Shown here piece by piece: positions 17,490 through 27,082 of a stretch of DNA of 64,000 nucleotides. Made by a program: the position numbers and the translations under genes. The notes under the pieces are model-generated. The model did not search any database and had not been told where the DNA came from. It saw nothing but the letters and a program-made list of their open reading frames with translations. Position 1 is the first letter of the stretch. Each line of letters begins with the position of its first letter. Source of the stretch: Maribacter sp. MMG018 (GTDB taxonomy: Bacteria; Bacteroidota; Bacteroidia; Flavobacteriales; Flavobacteriaceae); contig NZ_JAGJEC010000001.1 of assembly GCF_018100785.1 (NCBI RefSeq), forward strand, positions 434,001-498,000, read 5' to 3'.

Positions 17490-18434
17490 ATGAAAAAAGT
17501 CTTTTGCATTGGAGAGCTGTTGATCGATTTTGTCGCCGAAAACCAAGGGAAAAATTTATCTGAAGCCAAAGAGTTTACCAAAAAGGCCGGTGGAGCACCG
17601 GCGAACGTTGCTTGTGCCATTAGCAAACTAAATGGGAAGAGCGTCTTTTTAGGATGTGTTGGAAATGACCCTTTCGGCTCTTTTTTACTTAATATTCTTA
17701 AAGATGAAAATGTGGATGTTTCGTCGGCTCAGCTTTCGGATACGTTTACGACCCTGGCTTTTGTCTCTATAGACGAAGAAGGGGAGCGAGACTTTGTATT
17801 TAGTCGGGGTGCCGATAAAAAATTAAAATATGACCCTGCATTAAAAAAGGAATTCAATAACAACATTGTTCATTTTGGAGCTGCCACCGCTATGCTAGGA
17901 GGGGAACTGGAAGAAGCCTACGGCAGGTATTTGTTCGATGCACTGACCCAAAATTCATTTATAAGCTTTGACCCTAATTATAGGGTAGACCTTTGGAAGA
18001 ACAAAGAAGAATTGTTTATTAAAAAATGTACCCCTTTTATTGAAAAATCACATTTGTGTAAATTTAGTTTAGAGGAAGCGCAATTATTATCCAATAAAGA
18101 AAACTTGGAAGAGGCCTGCAAAGTATTCCATGAAATGGGTGTGCCTATAATCGTAATTACGCTCGGAAAGGAAGGAACCATGTTAAGCACCCCAAAATTT
18201 TCGAAAACGATTGAGAGTATAAAAGTGAAACCCGTGGACACCACTGGTGCAGGTGATGCATTTATCGGATGTTTGCTCAAACAACTTTCTATGCACGATA
18301 GTCTTGACAAGGTGCTAGAGAATGAAAACCAACTCACACAAATGGTTGCCTTGGCCAATAAAGCAGGTGCTATTACCACTACAAACTTTGGCGCCATAGA
18401 ATCTCTGCCTACACCCGAACAATTAGCATCTTAG
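17490..18434 (+). CDS. PfkB-family carbohydrate kinase (fructokinase-like)
   Basis: A 314-residue ribokinase-fold kinase. The N-terminal GELLIDFVAEN and the substrate-loop motif KKAGGAPANVACAISKLNG (~31-49) resemble bacterial fructokinases. The second signature PVDTTGAGDAFIGCLLKQL (~247-265) holds the catalytic Asp and anion hole. Fructose is the likely acceptor but the subgroup cannot be fixed by eye. It is transcribed alone, divergent from the SPFH operon, in an AT-rich gap of 190 bp. Confidence 0.87.
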   Translation: MKKVFCIGELLIDFVAENQGKNLSEAKEFTKKAGGAPANVACAISKLNGKSVFLGCVGNDPFGSFLLNILKDENVDVSSAQLSDTFTTLAFVSIDEEGERDFVFSRGADKKLKYDPALKKEFNNNIVHFGAATAMLGGELEEAYGRYLFDALTQNSFISFDPNYRVDLWKNKEELFIKKCTPFIEKSHLCKFSLEEAQLLSNKENLEEACKVFHEMGVPIIVITLGKEGTMLSTPKFSKTIESIKVKPVDTTGAGDAFIGCLLKQLSMHDSLDKVLENENQLTQMVALANKAGAITTTNFGAIESLPTPEQLAS

Positions 18435-18463
18435 CAAAGGCAATTTATAACAGAAACAAAAGG

Positions 18464-19600
18464 TTAGTTATATTTTACCTTTCTTAAAACCCTTAATGCT
18501 TCTTTTATAGAACCATACGTTTTAGGAAACTTGTTCTTGGTCAGGTTTTTGGCAAGTTCCATTTGGGGCTTGGCCTCCTCGAACCCGTTTAGGTAGCATA
18601 TAAGATAGGTGTCTGCCATATGCTTCAGGTCTTCTTTTTCCCTAGGTTTTAAAGGTATATTGTTTTTTACTTTGGTCAAAAGTGAATTGTTGCTATTGTA
18701 GACGTGGTACAAGGTCTTTTTGTCATACTGAGGAGCCTCGAACAATAATTCGGATTCTATCTTATAAGTACCGTTATCCTGAAAATTAATAACCACTTTT
18801 TCTAAAGGAAAATATTTCTGCTTTGTTCCTAGGCCCAATTGTACATATTCTATGGTTGTAAAAGAATCATCATCAAAGGTAATGGTAACCTCATCAAGGT
18901 TAGAGTAGAACAGTTTTACCTGTTCGTTGATCAATTCTATATCTACCCTATAATAATACGTTTGATCTTTTACGGTTTTGGTATTGCCGGCCCAACAAAC
19001 TACAAACTGCTCTTTAAAAACTTTATAGTGGCTGTCCAGATCCCTATGTCTATTATTCAAAAAATCTATGACACCGTCCAATGTAAGTTCTATATTGTTT
19101 CTGGCATGCTGTTCTATGGTGGCTACAGCTTCCGAATTGATGTCTTTTAACTGAATGCCATAGGCTTTTGGCAAACTTATACTGCCTTCCCTAAAAAATA
19201 CCATACCCCCATAGTACTTCCAGATGTTCTTACGCAGGGCACAAACTTTACCTATAGACCTAATGGTAACCAACCCGACCACCTTGCCTTCTGGCAAATG
19301 TGGAAATGGTATATTCTCGTAGGAAATTAAAGGGGGGTTGTCTAGATAGGCATTTACGAGGTTTTGGATCTTACTATCGTCAAAAAAATCTACCCCAACA
19401 ATTTTGTTGTCCTCATCCTCTACCCCGACCACAATAAAAGAATTGTTGTTGGGGTTACTATTGGCCAATGCACATACGTGTTTTAAAAACTTGGCCTTAC
19501 CTTCTTTTTCTCCGATGGAGATAAAACGTTTTTTGTCATAAAAACTATTTTCGTCGTTATGAGCGAGCAAGTTCTTGACAAGAAGACGTTTATTGATCAT
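18464..19600 (-). CDS. AlbA_2 (Schlafen/AAA_4-type) DNA-binding domain protein
   Basis: The 378-residue protein has the AlbA_2 domain formerly called AAA_4 at its N-terminus: KFLKHVCALANSNPNNNSFIVVGVEDEDNKIVGVD (~36-70), then NPPLISYENIPFPHLPEGKVVGLVTI. The last ~200 residues are unassigned and mixed alpha/beta. This module occurs in putative transcription regulators and in Schlafen-related nucleases; nuclease residues were not evident to me. Its start codon overlaps the end of the SDR gene by four bases, so the two are translated together. Confidence 0.8.
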   Translation of the reverse strand: MINKRLLVKNLLAHNDENSFYDKKRFISIGEKEGKAKFLKHVCALANSNPNNNSFIVVGVEDEDNKIVGVDFFDDSKIQNLVNAYLDNPPLISYENIPFPHLPEGKVVGLVTIRSIGKVCALRKNIWKYYGGMVFFREGSISLPKAYGIQLKDINSEAVATIEQHARNNIELTLDGVIDFLNNRHRDLDSHYKVFKEQFVVCWAGNTKTVKDQTYYYRVDIELINEQVKLFYSNLDEVTITFDDDSFTTIEYVQLGLGTKQKYFPLEKVVINFQDNGTYKIESELLFEAPQYDKKTLYHVYNSNNSLLTKVKNNIPLKPREKEDLKHMADTYLICYLNGFEEAKPQMELAKNLTKNKFPKTYGSIKEALRVLRKVKYN

Positions 19601-20352
19601 ACCTTCTTATTCACAATTGTTGAAGAGGCTTGTGCCGTAGGCATCACAACTAAATCCGCAATATTAACATGAAATGGTCTCGTAACTACAAAATAAATAA
19701 TATCTGCTATATCTTCTGGCCTTAACGGTGTAAAACCTTTATAAACATTTTCGGCACGTTCTTCGTCCCCTTTAAAACGAACGTTACTGAACTCCGTCTC
19801 AACCAAACCCGGGTTAACGGCACCGACCCTTATGCCGTACTGATTTAAATCTATACGCATTCCTTGGTTTATAGCATCTACCGCATGCTTGCTCGCACAG
19901 TATACATTTCCTTTCGGGTACACCTCCTTGCCTGCGGTAGAACCAATGTTTATAATATGCCCCTCTTTTCTTTCTATCATTTGGGGCAAAATTGCCTTTG
20001 ACACGTATAACAATCCTTTTACGTTAATGTCCAGCATGGCGTCCCAATCATCTAGATCACCATCTTCAATTGGATCAAGACCATGGGCATTTCCAGCATT
20101 GTTTACCAAAATGTCGATCTTTGAAAAATTTTCGGGCAAAGAGGCCACTGCCTGTTGAACAGAGGCTTTGTTTCTAACATCAAAGTTCAAGGTAAAGACC
20201 CGAACCATCTTTTCTAGTTCGCCCTTAAGTTTATCCAACCTTTCTTGACGCCTACCACATAAAATAAGATTTATGCCGTTTTTGGCAAAAAGTTCTGCCG
20301 TAGCTTTTCCTATGCCACTGGTGGCCCCGGTTATAAACGCGGTTTTACTCAT
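19597..20352 (-). CDS. Short-chain dehydrogenase/reductase (YdfG-like)
   Basis: The 251-residue classical SDR has the cofactor motif ITGATSGIGKATAELFAKNG (residues ~7-26), NNAGNAHG (~86-93), the catalytic Ser in NIGSTAGKEVYPKGNVYCASKHA (Ser ~138, YxxxK ~151-155), and an Arg at GRRQ after the second strand that favours NADP. The set resembles the serine/3-hydroxyacid dehydrogenase group to which YdfG belongs. It is 12 bp behind the aldo/keto reductase gene and overlaps the AlbA_2 gene, forming a three-gene operon with two NADPH-type oxidoreductases. Confidence 0.88.
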   Translation of the reverse strand: MSKTAFITGATSGIGKATAELFAKNGINLILCGRRQERLDKLKGELEKMVRVFTLNFDVRNKASVQQAVASLPENFSKIDILVNNAGNAHGLDPIEDGDLDDWDAMLDINVKGLLYVSKAILPQMIERKEGHIINIGSTAGKEVYPKGNVYCASKHAVDAINQGMRIDLNQYGIRVGAVNPGLVETEFSNVRFKGDEERAENVYKGFTPLRPEDIADIIYFVVTRPFHVNIADLVVMPTAQASSTIVNKKV

Positions 20353-20364
20353 ACTTATACATTT

Positions 20365-21240
20365 TTAAGGTACTTCATGACCATTACTTGCCTCTAACAT
20401 TAAAAACCAATCTTCCAATTCTAACTCCAACGCTATAGCCTTTATGGCGGACTCTAATCTTTTGGGAGTTGTTGTACCCACCACCGGATACACCTTGGCC
20501 GGATGTTTTAATATCCAAGAAAGTAATAATTGATCTTCTGTTACACCATACTTGGCACTTAGTTTTTGAAGTACGTTTTTAATTCTTTTTGTCTGTTCGG
20601 TACCTTCCTTGAAATATACTCCCAACGGACTCCAAGACATGGCCATTCTACCATGAGACAAACAATCATCTAAAGTACCATCGTACATTACAGAGTTGGA
20701 AGTTAACGAATATTCTACCTGATTACCTTCGACCGGTACGACCGTTTCTAACAACCTAATTTGCGAAGGTGTAAAATTTGACACCCCAAACTGCCGGATC
20801 TTTCCTTCTTTTTTCAATAAGGTAATTGCTTCCAACACCTCATTGGGATCCATTAAAGGGCTCGGTCTATGTAAAAGCAACATATCCAAATATTCCGTTC
20901 GTAGTTTCTGCAGCGACCTTTCTACCGATTCAACAATATAATCTCTGCCGTAATCGTAATGCTTTACCCTATTATCTCTTGTTTCCGTCTTAAATTGAAT
21001 ACCACATTTACTGATCAGCTGAATATTTTCTCGCCCAATACCACTTTTAGAAAAAGCATTCCCGAACTGTTCCTCATTGGTATAATCGCCATAAATATCG
21101 GCATGGTCAAAAGTAGTTATCCCAAACTCTACACAATGGTTCATGAGGGCTATCATCTCTTTAGCATTAAAATCCTTGCCCCATTTGCCCCAGGTCATGG
21201 TGCCCGCTATAATTCGTGAATACTTGAAGGTTCTTTTCAT
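20365..21240 (-). CDS. Aldo/keto reductase (YdhF-like)
   Basis: A 291-residue TIM-barrel NADPH oxidoreductase. The catalytic tetrad is visible: Asp and Tyr in FDHADIYGDYTNEEQFG (~44-60), Lys in IQLISKCGI (~75-83) and His in MLLLHRPSPLMDP (~121-133). The C-terminus has VVGTTTPKRLESAIKA for cofactor binding. The pattern is close to the AKR11-like enzymes of the YdhF type, with unknown carbonyl substrates. It is the first gene of the operon with the SDR. Confidence 0.88.
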   Translation of the reverse strand: MKRTFKYSRIIAGTMTWGKWGKDFNAKEMIALMNHCVEFGITTFDHADIYGDYTNEEQFGNAFSKSGIGRENIQLISKCGIQFKTETRDNRVKHYDYGRDYIVESVERSLQKLRTEYLDMLLLHRPSPLMDPNEVLEAITLLKKEGKIRQFGVSNFTPSQIRLLETVVPVEGNQVEYSLTSNSVMYDGTLDDCLSHGRMAMSWSPLGVYFKEGTEQTKRIKNVLQKLSAKYGVTEDQLLLSWILKHPAKVYPVVGTTTPKRLESAIKAIALELELEDWFLMLEASNGHEVP

Positions 21241-21398
21241 AAAGAAGTTAAATTAAAAATAAATCCCTTAAATACTTCATAAAAATCAGGGACTTTGGCT
21301 TTTTTTAACCAATCGTTAACAGCGACTCAGTGAATTAATTTTCAATTTGCATAACTGTTAATTTTTTAAGCTAAATTACGCCAAAAACAAGCTGATAC

Positions 21399-22400
21399 AT
21401 GGAAGAAAATACAACTGTTGATATAAGTGCGGTAAATGAGAAGATTGCTCAGGAAAGCGCATTTATAGATTTACTTGTTCTTGAAATGAACAAGGTCATA
21501 GTAGGTCAAAAACACATGGTCGAAAGATTGTTGATCGGGCTTTTGGGCCAAGGCCACATACTTTTAGAAGGTGTTCCGGGCTTAGCTAAAACATTGGCAA
21601 TAAACACATTGGCCAAAGCTGTAAAAGGAAGTTTTAGTAGAATACAGTTTACCCCCGATCTTTTGCCTGCAGATGTTGTTGGAACGTTGATCTACAACAT
21701 GAAAGAAAATGATTTCTCCATTAAAAAAGGTCCCATCTTTGCAAATTTTGTCTTAGCGGATGAGATTAACAGGGCACCTGCCAAAGTACAATCGGCTTTA
21801 TTGGAAGCAATGCAAGAAAAACAAGTTACCATTGGTGACGAAACTTTTGTGTTGGACAAACCATTTTTGGTAATGGCAACCCAAAACCCTGTTGAACAGG
21901 AAGGTACTTACCCTTTACCCGAAGCACAGGTAGACCGTTTTATGCTAAAAACGGTTATCGATTACCCTAAAATGAACGAGGAGCAACTTATAATGCGTCA
22001 AAATCTTTTAGGGGCCTATGAAACGGTAAAACCGGTGGTATCGCTAAAACAGATTCTTAGTGCGCAAAAAGCGGTGCGAGAAGTTTACATGGACGAAAAA
22101 ATAGAAAAATACATTCTTGATATCATTTTCGCTACCAGATACCCGGAAAAATATAACCTAGAAAATCTAAAACCCTTAATAAGTTTTGGAGCATCGCCTC
22201 GTGGTAGTATCAATTTGGGTACGGCCGCAAAATGTTATGCCTTCATAAAAAGAAGGGGCTATGTAGTACCGGAAGATGTAAGGGCCGTGGTACACGATGT
22301 GCTAAGGCATAGAATTGGCATCACATACGAGGCCGAAGCGGAAAACATCACTTCTGAAGAAATTATCAATAAAATCGTTAACGAGATAGAAGTGCCATAA
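21399..22400 (+). CDS. MoxR-family AAA+ ATPase
   Basis: The 333-residue ATPase is the first gene of the Bat operon. Motifs: Walker A GVPGLAKT (~59-66), Walker B VLADEINRAPAKVQSALLEAMQE (~115-137), sensor 1 MATQNPVEQEGTYPLPEAQVDRF (~159-181), and an arginine-containing sensor 2 near SFGASPRGSINL. MoxR proteins act as chaperone-like remodellers that work with the von Willebrand factor A proteins encoded downstream; in Bacteroidota the operon is linked to stress tolerance. The ATG at 21399 is preceded by a 158-bp leader. Confidence 0.93.
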   Translation: MEENTTVDISAVNEKIAQESAFIDLLVLEMNKVIVGQKHMVERLLIGLLGQGHILLEGVPGLAKTLAINTLAKAVKGSFSRIQFTPDLLPADVVGTLIYNMKENDFSIKKGPIFANFVLADEINRAPAKVQSALLEAMQEKQVTIGDETFVLDKPFLVMATQNPVEQEGTYPLPEAQVDRFMLKTVIDYPKMNEEQLIMRQNLLGAYETVKPVVSLKQILSAQKAVREVYMDEKIEKYILDIIFATRYPEKYNLENLKPLISFGASPRGSINLGTAAKCYAFIKRRGYVVPEDVRAVVHDVLRHRIGITYEAEAENITSEEIINKIVNEIEVP

Positions 22401-22401
22401 A

Positions 22402-22500
22402 TCAGTTCACAGTTGTCTCTAAAAGTTCATGACCCGTTCTAAGAAAGGAATGGGAGATGACCTTCTCACCGACTTCTGCATGCTAATCACTGTTAACTGA
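22402..22500. repeat. 99-bp element bounded by 12-bp inverted repeats
   Basis: TCAGTTCACAGT at 22402-22413 and ACTGTTAACTGA at 22489-22500 form an inverted repeat with one mismatch. They bound almost the entire gap between moxR and the DUF58 gene, in an operon where other gaps are 0-8 bp. This may be a small REP/MITE-like insertion or an mRNA processing structure. Confidence 0.4.
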
Positions 22501-22505
22501 AACAA

Positions 22506-23372
22506 ATGGATACCAAAGAATTACTCAAAAAAGTTCGTAAAATTGAAATCAAGACACGTCGTCTGTCCGACCATGTTTTTGGTGGGGAGTACCATTCTAC
22601 GTTCAAGGGTAGAGGTATGACATTCAGCGAGGTGAGGCAATATCAATTTGGCGATGATGTGCGTAGTATAGATTGGAACGTTACCGCCAGATATAATGAA
22701 CCTTATGTAAAGGTCTTTGAAGAAGAACGGGAACTTACCATGATGCTCATGGTAGATGTGAGCGGATCAGAGTTTTTTGGTACCAAGAACCAGTTTAAGA
22801 ACGAAATTCTGACCGAAATATCGGCAACCTTGGCTTTTAGCGCCCTTCAGAATAATGATAAGGTAGGGGTAATCTTGTTCTCGGATCAGGTAGAATTGTT
22901 TATTCCGCCCAAGAAAGGAAAAACCCATGTTCTTCGTATTATACGGGAACTACTGGAGTTTAAGCCCGTTAGCAACAAGACCAATATTGCAGAGGCCTTA
23001 AAATATCTGACCAACGTAATGAAGAAGAAAGCCATCGTTTTTGTGCTTTCAGATTTTATCGCCTCCGACTACGAACGAACGTTAAAGATCATTGGAAACA
23101 AGCATGATGTTACCGGAATAAGGGTCTATGATGAGCGAGAAGAATATATTCCCAATCTCGGAATGGTTCAAATGATGGATGCCGAAACGGGAAAATTACA
23201 ATTGATAAATACCCAATCTAAAAAAGTTAGAAATTCATACACAGAATTTTATCGCGAAAGGGTTACCTATTTTAAGGAAACCTTTACTAAATCGGGATGT
23301 GGAGTGTTTGATTGCAGGGTCGACGAAAGCTATGTCAGAAAACTTTTAGGGTATTTTAAAAGAAGAGGTTAA
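22506..23372 (+). CDS. DUF58 / vWA-like protein of the Bat operon
   Basis: A 288-residue soluble protein. The DUF58 signature YQFGDDVRSIDWNVTARYNEPYVKVFEEERE lies at about residues 44-74. A von Willebrand A-like fold follows with the degenerate MIDAS start LMVDVSGSEFFG (~79-90) and SDFIASDYERT. These proteins are constant partners of MoxR ATPases and probably its substrates or adaptors. Its final base is the first base of the next ATG (TAATG), so translation is coupled. Confidence 0.92.
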   Translation: MDTKELLKKVRKIEIKTRRLSDHVFGGEYHSTFKGRGMTFSEVRQYQFGDDVRSIDWNVTARYNEPYVKVFEEERELTMMLMVDVSGSEFFGTKNQFKNEILTEISATLAFSALQNNDKVGVILFSDQVELFIPPKKGKTHVLRIIRELLEFKPVSNKTNIAEALKYLTNVMKKKAIVFVLSDFIASDYERTLKIIGNKHDVTGIRVYDEREEYIPNLGMVQMMDAETGKLQLINTQSKKVRNSYTEFYRERVTYFKETFTKSGCGVFDCRVDESYVRKLLGYFKRRG

Positions 23373-25033
23373 TGCAAATTAAAAGAGTACATTTTAAAGT
23401 TAATGCCATTTTACCCTTTGTAAAGGGTATACTTGCGCTGTGCTTCTTTCTTTTTTCTTTAGTAGGTTTTTCTCAACAAAAACCCACCATTGCCACAGAG
23501 GTAGATACAACCTATATTAGAATTGGAGAACAGATACATTGGAAAGTTTCGGTAGATGTAGACTCTACCGACCAAGTTATTTTTCCAGAGGGACAAACAT
23601 TCTCCCCCCTAGAAACCGTCGAGGCATTTGCCACCGACACCACGCGTAAAAAAGATAGGCTAACCCTACAAAAAATATATGCCCTTACACAATTCGATTC
23701 GGGTGCATACAAACTTCCCGCGCAAAGAATAGATATAAACGGCATCGGTTATTTTACAGACTCTATGATGATCAATGTAGAAACCGTACCGGTAGATACC
23801 GTTGCACAGAAGATGTATGATATAAAACCGTTCATCAATGTGGATAAGGTACCGACAGAACGATGGAAGTATATACTTATCGGGTTAGTCGTCTTATTGT
23901 TATTGGGAGGTATATTTTATTGGTTCTTTATTCGTAAAAAACCATTGACACAAGAAGAAAAAGAAGCTTTATTGCCGCCATACGATCGTGCATTATTAGA
24001 ATTAAAACGATTGGAAAATTCTAAATACTTGATCCAAGATGAATACAAGCAATATTATTCGGAGCTGACCACCATTGTACGGTCTTATTTAGAAGAAGAT
24101 GTCAATGTCTCGGCACTGGAGAGTACTACGGGGCAGTTAATAGAAAAACTTGAATTGCTAAGTGATTCCGGAGAGCTGGAACTGGAGAAAGACACGATCG
24201 ATCAATTCAAAAATATTCTGCAAACGGCAGACTTGGTAAAATTCGCCAAATCAAAACCTTCTACCTCTACCGCGGAACAAGATAGAAAACTGGTAGAACA
24301 AATTGTGGTAAAGACCCATGATGCCCTGCCAGAACCTACAGAGGAAGAACTTCTACAACAAGAGGAATACAAAGAAGAACTGAGCCGCAGAAAACAAAAG
24401 AAAAAGCTTATAATCGGCCTTTCCTCTTTAGCTGGCCTGCTAATCCTCGCTATTTTGATCGTAGGACTAAAAATGGGGTTTACACAATTAAAGGACACAG
24501 TTTTTGGACATCCCACCAAAGAATTACTAGAAGGTGATTGGATCTCCAGTTCATATGGGTATCCACCCATTATGTTAGAAACCCCCAAAGTATTGGTAAG
24601 AAACGAGGTAAAACTACCTCCCGAGGCCAAAGCCAATATTCAAGAAATTCAAGCTTTTAGTTATCGAAGCCCTGAAAGTTTGTTCACTGTCGGCACTACT
24701 TCTATCACCATGAACCAAGAAGCCCAGGCCGCTTTTGATCAAACTATTGAACAGATAATAGAAGGATTTGAAAAACAGGGAGCCAAAAATATCATAACAA
24801 AACAAGAAGAATTTACCACCATTAGTGGTGTAAAAGGCATCAAGGTATACGGTAGTGGAGATTTTGCGGTCCCCGATTCTAAAGAACTGGTCAAAGGAAA
24901 ATACACTGTTCTATTATTTGGGGGAAATGGTTTTCAGCAAAACGTAATTATTACTTGGTTAGATGACGATATGTACGCACAAGAAATGGTAGATAGAATT
25001 TTAACCAGTGTTGAGGTAAAAACAGATGTTTAA
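23372..25033 (+). CDS. Bat-operon membrane protein, two-helix, BatD-like N-terminus
   Basis: The 553-residue protein has a signal segment (~14-34), a beta-rich extracytoplasmic domain, a membrane helix (WKYILIGLVVLLLLGGIFYWFFI, ~165-187) and a helical cytoplasmic part with charged stretches. A second helix (KLIIGLSSLAGLLILAILIVGLKMGF, ~343-368) is followed by a ~180-residue extracytoplasmic C-terminal domain. A protein in this position between DUF58 and batA is usual in Flavobacteriaceae, but the role is unknown. The C-terminal domain looks independent (repeated beta-strand pattern, KGIKVYGSGDFAVPDSKE). The stop codon abuts the ATG of batA. Confidence 0.8.
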   Translation: MQIKRVHFKVNAILPFVKGILALCFFLFSLVGFSQQKPTIATEVDTTYIRIGEQIHWKVSVDVDSTDQVIFPEGQTFSPLETVEAFATDTTRKKDRLTLQKIYALTQFDSGAYKLPAQRIDINGIGYFTDSMMINVETVPVDTVAQKMYDIKPFINVDKVPTERWKYILIGLVVLLLLGGIFYWFFIRKKPLTQEEKEALLPPYDRALLELKRLENSKYLIQDEYKQYYSELTTIVRSYLEEDVNVSALESTTGQLIEKLELLSDSGELELEKDTIDQFKNILQTADLVKFAKSKPSTSTAEQDRKLVEQIVVKTHDALPEPTEEELLQQEEYKEELSRRKQKKKLIIGLSSLAGLLILAILIVGLKMGFTQLKDTVFGHPTKELLEGDWISSSYGYPPIMLETPKVLVRNEVKLPPEAKANIQEIQAFSYRSPESLFTVGTTSITMNQEAQAAFDQTIEQIIEGFEKQGAKNIITKQEEFTTISGVKGIKVYGSGDFAVPDSKELVKGKYTVLLFGGNGFQQNVIITWLDDDMYAQEMVDRILTSVEVKTDV

Positions 25034-26032
25034 ATGTTAGAGAATATATCATTCGCAAATCCTGATTTCTTTTGGCTATTTCTCTTATTGCCATTGGCTA
25101 TCCTTTGGTATATCTTTAAGAATAAAGAGGAAACCGCAGCCCTAAGAATCTCTACCCTTCAAGGTTTTCGGCACAATAGTTTGTTACCTAAAATAAAACC
25201 TGCATTGTTCTTGCTCAGGTTATTGGCCCTAAGTGCCATTATAGTCGCAATGGCAAGACCACAGACCGAAGATATTTCTACCCGTACCAAAACGACCAAA
25301 GGTATAGATATTGTTATGGCCATTGATGTCTCTTCTAGTATGTTGGCCCGTGACCTAAAACCAAATCGACTCTCTGCCCTTAAAAAAGTGGCTTCCGATT
25401 TTATCAAAAAAAGACCCAACGACAGAATAGGGCTCGTAGTCTACGCGGGGGAAAGTTATACAAAAACACCGATTACCACAGACAAAGGTATTGTGCTAAA
25501 CGCATTACGTGATATTTCATATGGCCAGTTAGAAGACGGTACCGCTATTGGCATGGGGCTGGCAACCTCGGTGAACAGACTTAAAGAAAGTAAGGCCAAA
25601 AGTAAAATTATTATTCTTTTGACCGATGGGGTAAACAACTCGGGGTTCATAGAACCACAGACCGCGGCGGACCTAGCTACGGAATATGGAATAAAAACCT
25701 ATACCATAGGCCTTGGTACCAATGGTAATGCCCTCACCCCTATCAATTACAATGCAGATGGGTCTTTTAGGTACGGAATGCGCCAGGTAGAAATCGATGA
25801 AGAATTATTGGAAAGTATAGCAGAGGTGACCGGAGGCAAATACTTTAGGGCTACCAACAATGAAACACTGGAAGAGATCTACGATGAAATAAACAAATTA
25901 GAGAAAACCGAGATAGAAGAGTTTAAATATTACCGATATGAAGAAAAATTTAGACCATGGGTTTTATTGGCCGGAGTATTTCTTCTATTAGAATGGGTTT
26001 TGCGAAATACCTTATTTAGAAGCTTTATATAA
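25034..26032 (+). CDS. batA: BatA, von Willebrand factor A membrane protein
   Basis: The 332-residue protein has two N-terminal membrane segments (~10-25 and ~55-72), a vWA domain with an intact metal-binding MIDAS (MAIDVSSSMLARDL, ~94-107; later T and D in LLTDGVNNSG), and a C-terminal helix (WVLLAGVFLLLEWVLR). The vWA faces the periplasm. BatA and BatB are paired vWA proteins thought to assemble with BatC-E in the periplasm, with MoxR on the other side. Start immediately follows the stop of the previous gene. Confidence 0.93.
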   Translation: MLENISFANPDFFWLFLLLPLAILWYIFKNKEETAALRISTLQGFRHNSLLPKIKPALFLLRLLALSAIIVAMARPQTEDISTRTKTTKGIDIVMAIDVSSSMLARDLKPNRLSALKKVASDFIKKRPNDRIGLVVYAGESYTKTPITTDKGIVLNALRDISYGQLEDGTAIGMGLATSVNRLKESKAKSKIIILLTDGVNNSGFIEPQTAADLATEYGIKTYTIGLGTNGNALTPINYNADGSFRYGMRQVEIDEELLESIAEVTGGKYFRATNNETLEEIYDEINKLEKTEIEEFKYYRYEEKFRPWVLLAGVFLLLEWVLRNTLFRSFI

Positions 26033-26034
26033 TT

Positions 26035-27081
26035 ATGATACAGTTAGACGAAAAAATATATTTCTATTTGCTGTTCATCATTCCGGTGATAGTGGTACTA
26101 TTCCTATTACTACTGATCTGGAAAAAGCGTACCCAGAAAAAATTTGCGGACAGTGTATTATTAAAGAGATTAACACCTACGAGGTCATATTATAAAAGCA
26201 CCTTGAAGCTCATAATTTTTCTATTGGGCCTTTCATCTTTGATCATGGCATTGGTAAACCCGAAAATCGGCACAAAACTAGAGACCGTAAAACGAGAGGG
26301 TGTAGATATCGTATTTGCCGTAGATGTCTCTAAAAGTATGTTGGCCGAAGACATTGCCCCCAACAGACTAGAAAAGGCAAAACGTATCGTCTCTGAAATA
26401 ATCAACCAATTGGCAAGTGACCGTATTGGTATTATCGCCTATGCCGGCCAAGCATTTCCACAATTGCCAATTACCACAGATTATGGGGCCGCAAAAATGT
26501 TTTTGCAGAGCATGAATACCGATATGCTCTCGTCACAAGGTACCGCAATTAACGAAGCCATAGAACTGGCCACGACCTTCTATGACGATGAAGATCAGAC
26601 CAACAGAGTCCTTTTTATCATCTCTGACGGAGAAGACCATTCTGAAGGCACCACCTTAGATGCCGTAGAAGAGGCCGTGGACGAAGGCATAAAAATTTAT
26701 ACCATTGGCGTAGGAAAACCAAAGGGCGCCCCTATTCCAATTAAAAGAAACGGTATCTTGGAGACCTTGAAGAAAGATGCCCAGGGCGAAGTCGTTATCA
26801 CTAAATTGAACCCAGAGGTACTGGCAGAAATCTCAGAGGAGGGCGACGGCCTTTACATAGATGGCACCAATACGGAAGAAGCAGTATCCATTATAAAAGA
26901 CGAACTGCTTCGAATGGATAAAACAGAGTTCGAGGCCAAGCAATTTGCAGAGTACAAAGACCAGTTTCAATGGTTTCTTGCCGCAGGTCTCTTGTTCTTA
27001 TTTTTAGAAATCTTTATCTTGGACAGGAAGACAAAATGGCTAAAAAAATTGAATTTATTTAATGACAAACAGCCTGAGTAA
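26035..27081 (+). CDS. batB: BatB, von Willebrand factor A membrane protein
   Basis: A 348-residue paralogue of BatA, two bases downstream of it. It has the same layout: an N-terminal helix (YFYLLFIIPVIVVLFLLLLIW), a second helix (~59-75), MIDAS FAVDVSKSMLAED (~96-108), ISDGEDHSEG near 194-203, and a C-terminal helix before a short basic tail. Family members are membrane anchored with the vWA outside the cytoplasm and bind divalent metal for protein-protein contact. It likely arose from the same duplication seen across Bacteroidota. Confidence 0.93.
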   Translation: MIQLDEKIYFYLLFIIPVIVVLFLLLLIWKKRTQKKFADSVLLKRLTPTRSYYKSTLKLIIFLLGLSSLIMALVNPKIGTKLETVKREGVDIVFAVDVSKSMLAEDIAPNRLEKAKRIVSEIINQLASDRIGIIAYAGQAFPQLPITTDYGAAKMFLQSMNTDMLSSQGTAINEAIELATTFYDDEDQTNRVLFIISDGEDHSEGTTLDAVEEAVDEGIKIYTIGVGKPKGAPIPIKRNGILETLKKDAQGEVVITKLNPEVLAEISEEGDGLYIDGTNTEEAVSIIKDELLRMDKTEFEAKQFAEYKDQFQWFLAAGLLFLFLEIFILDRKTKWLKKLNLFNDKQPE

Positions 27082-27082
27082 A

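Noticed and set aside
17978-18397. 139-codon minus-strand frame inside the PfkB gene
   Set aside because: Antisense shadow of a gene with both PfkB signatures; Ser/Val-rich composition typical of antisense frames.
24202-24636. 144-codon minus-strand frame
   Set aside because: Antisense to the Bat-operon membrane protein; no recognisable motif.
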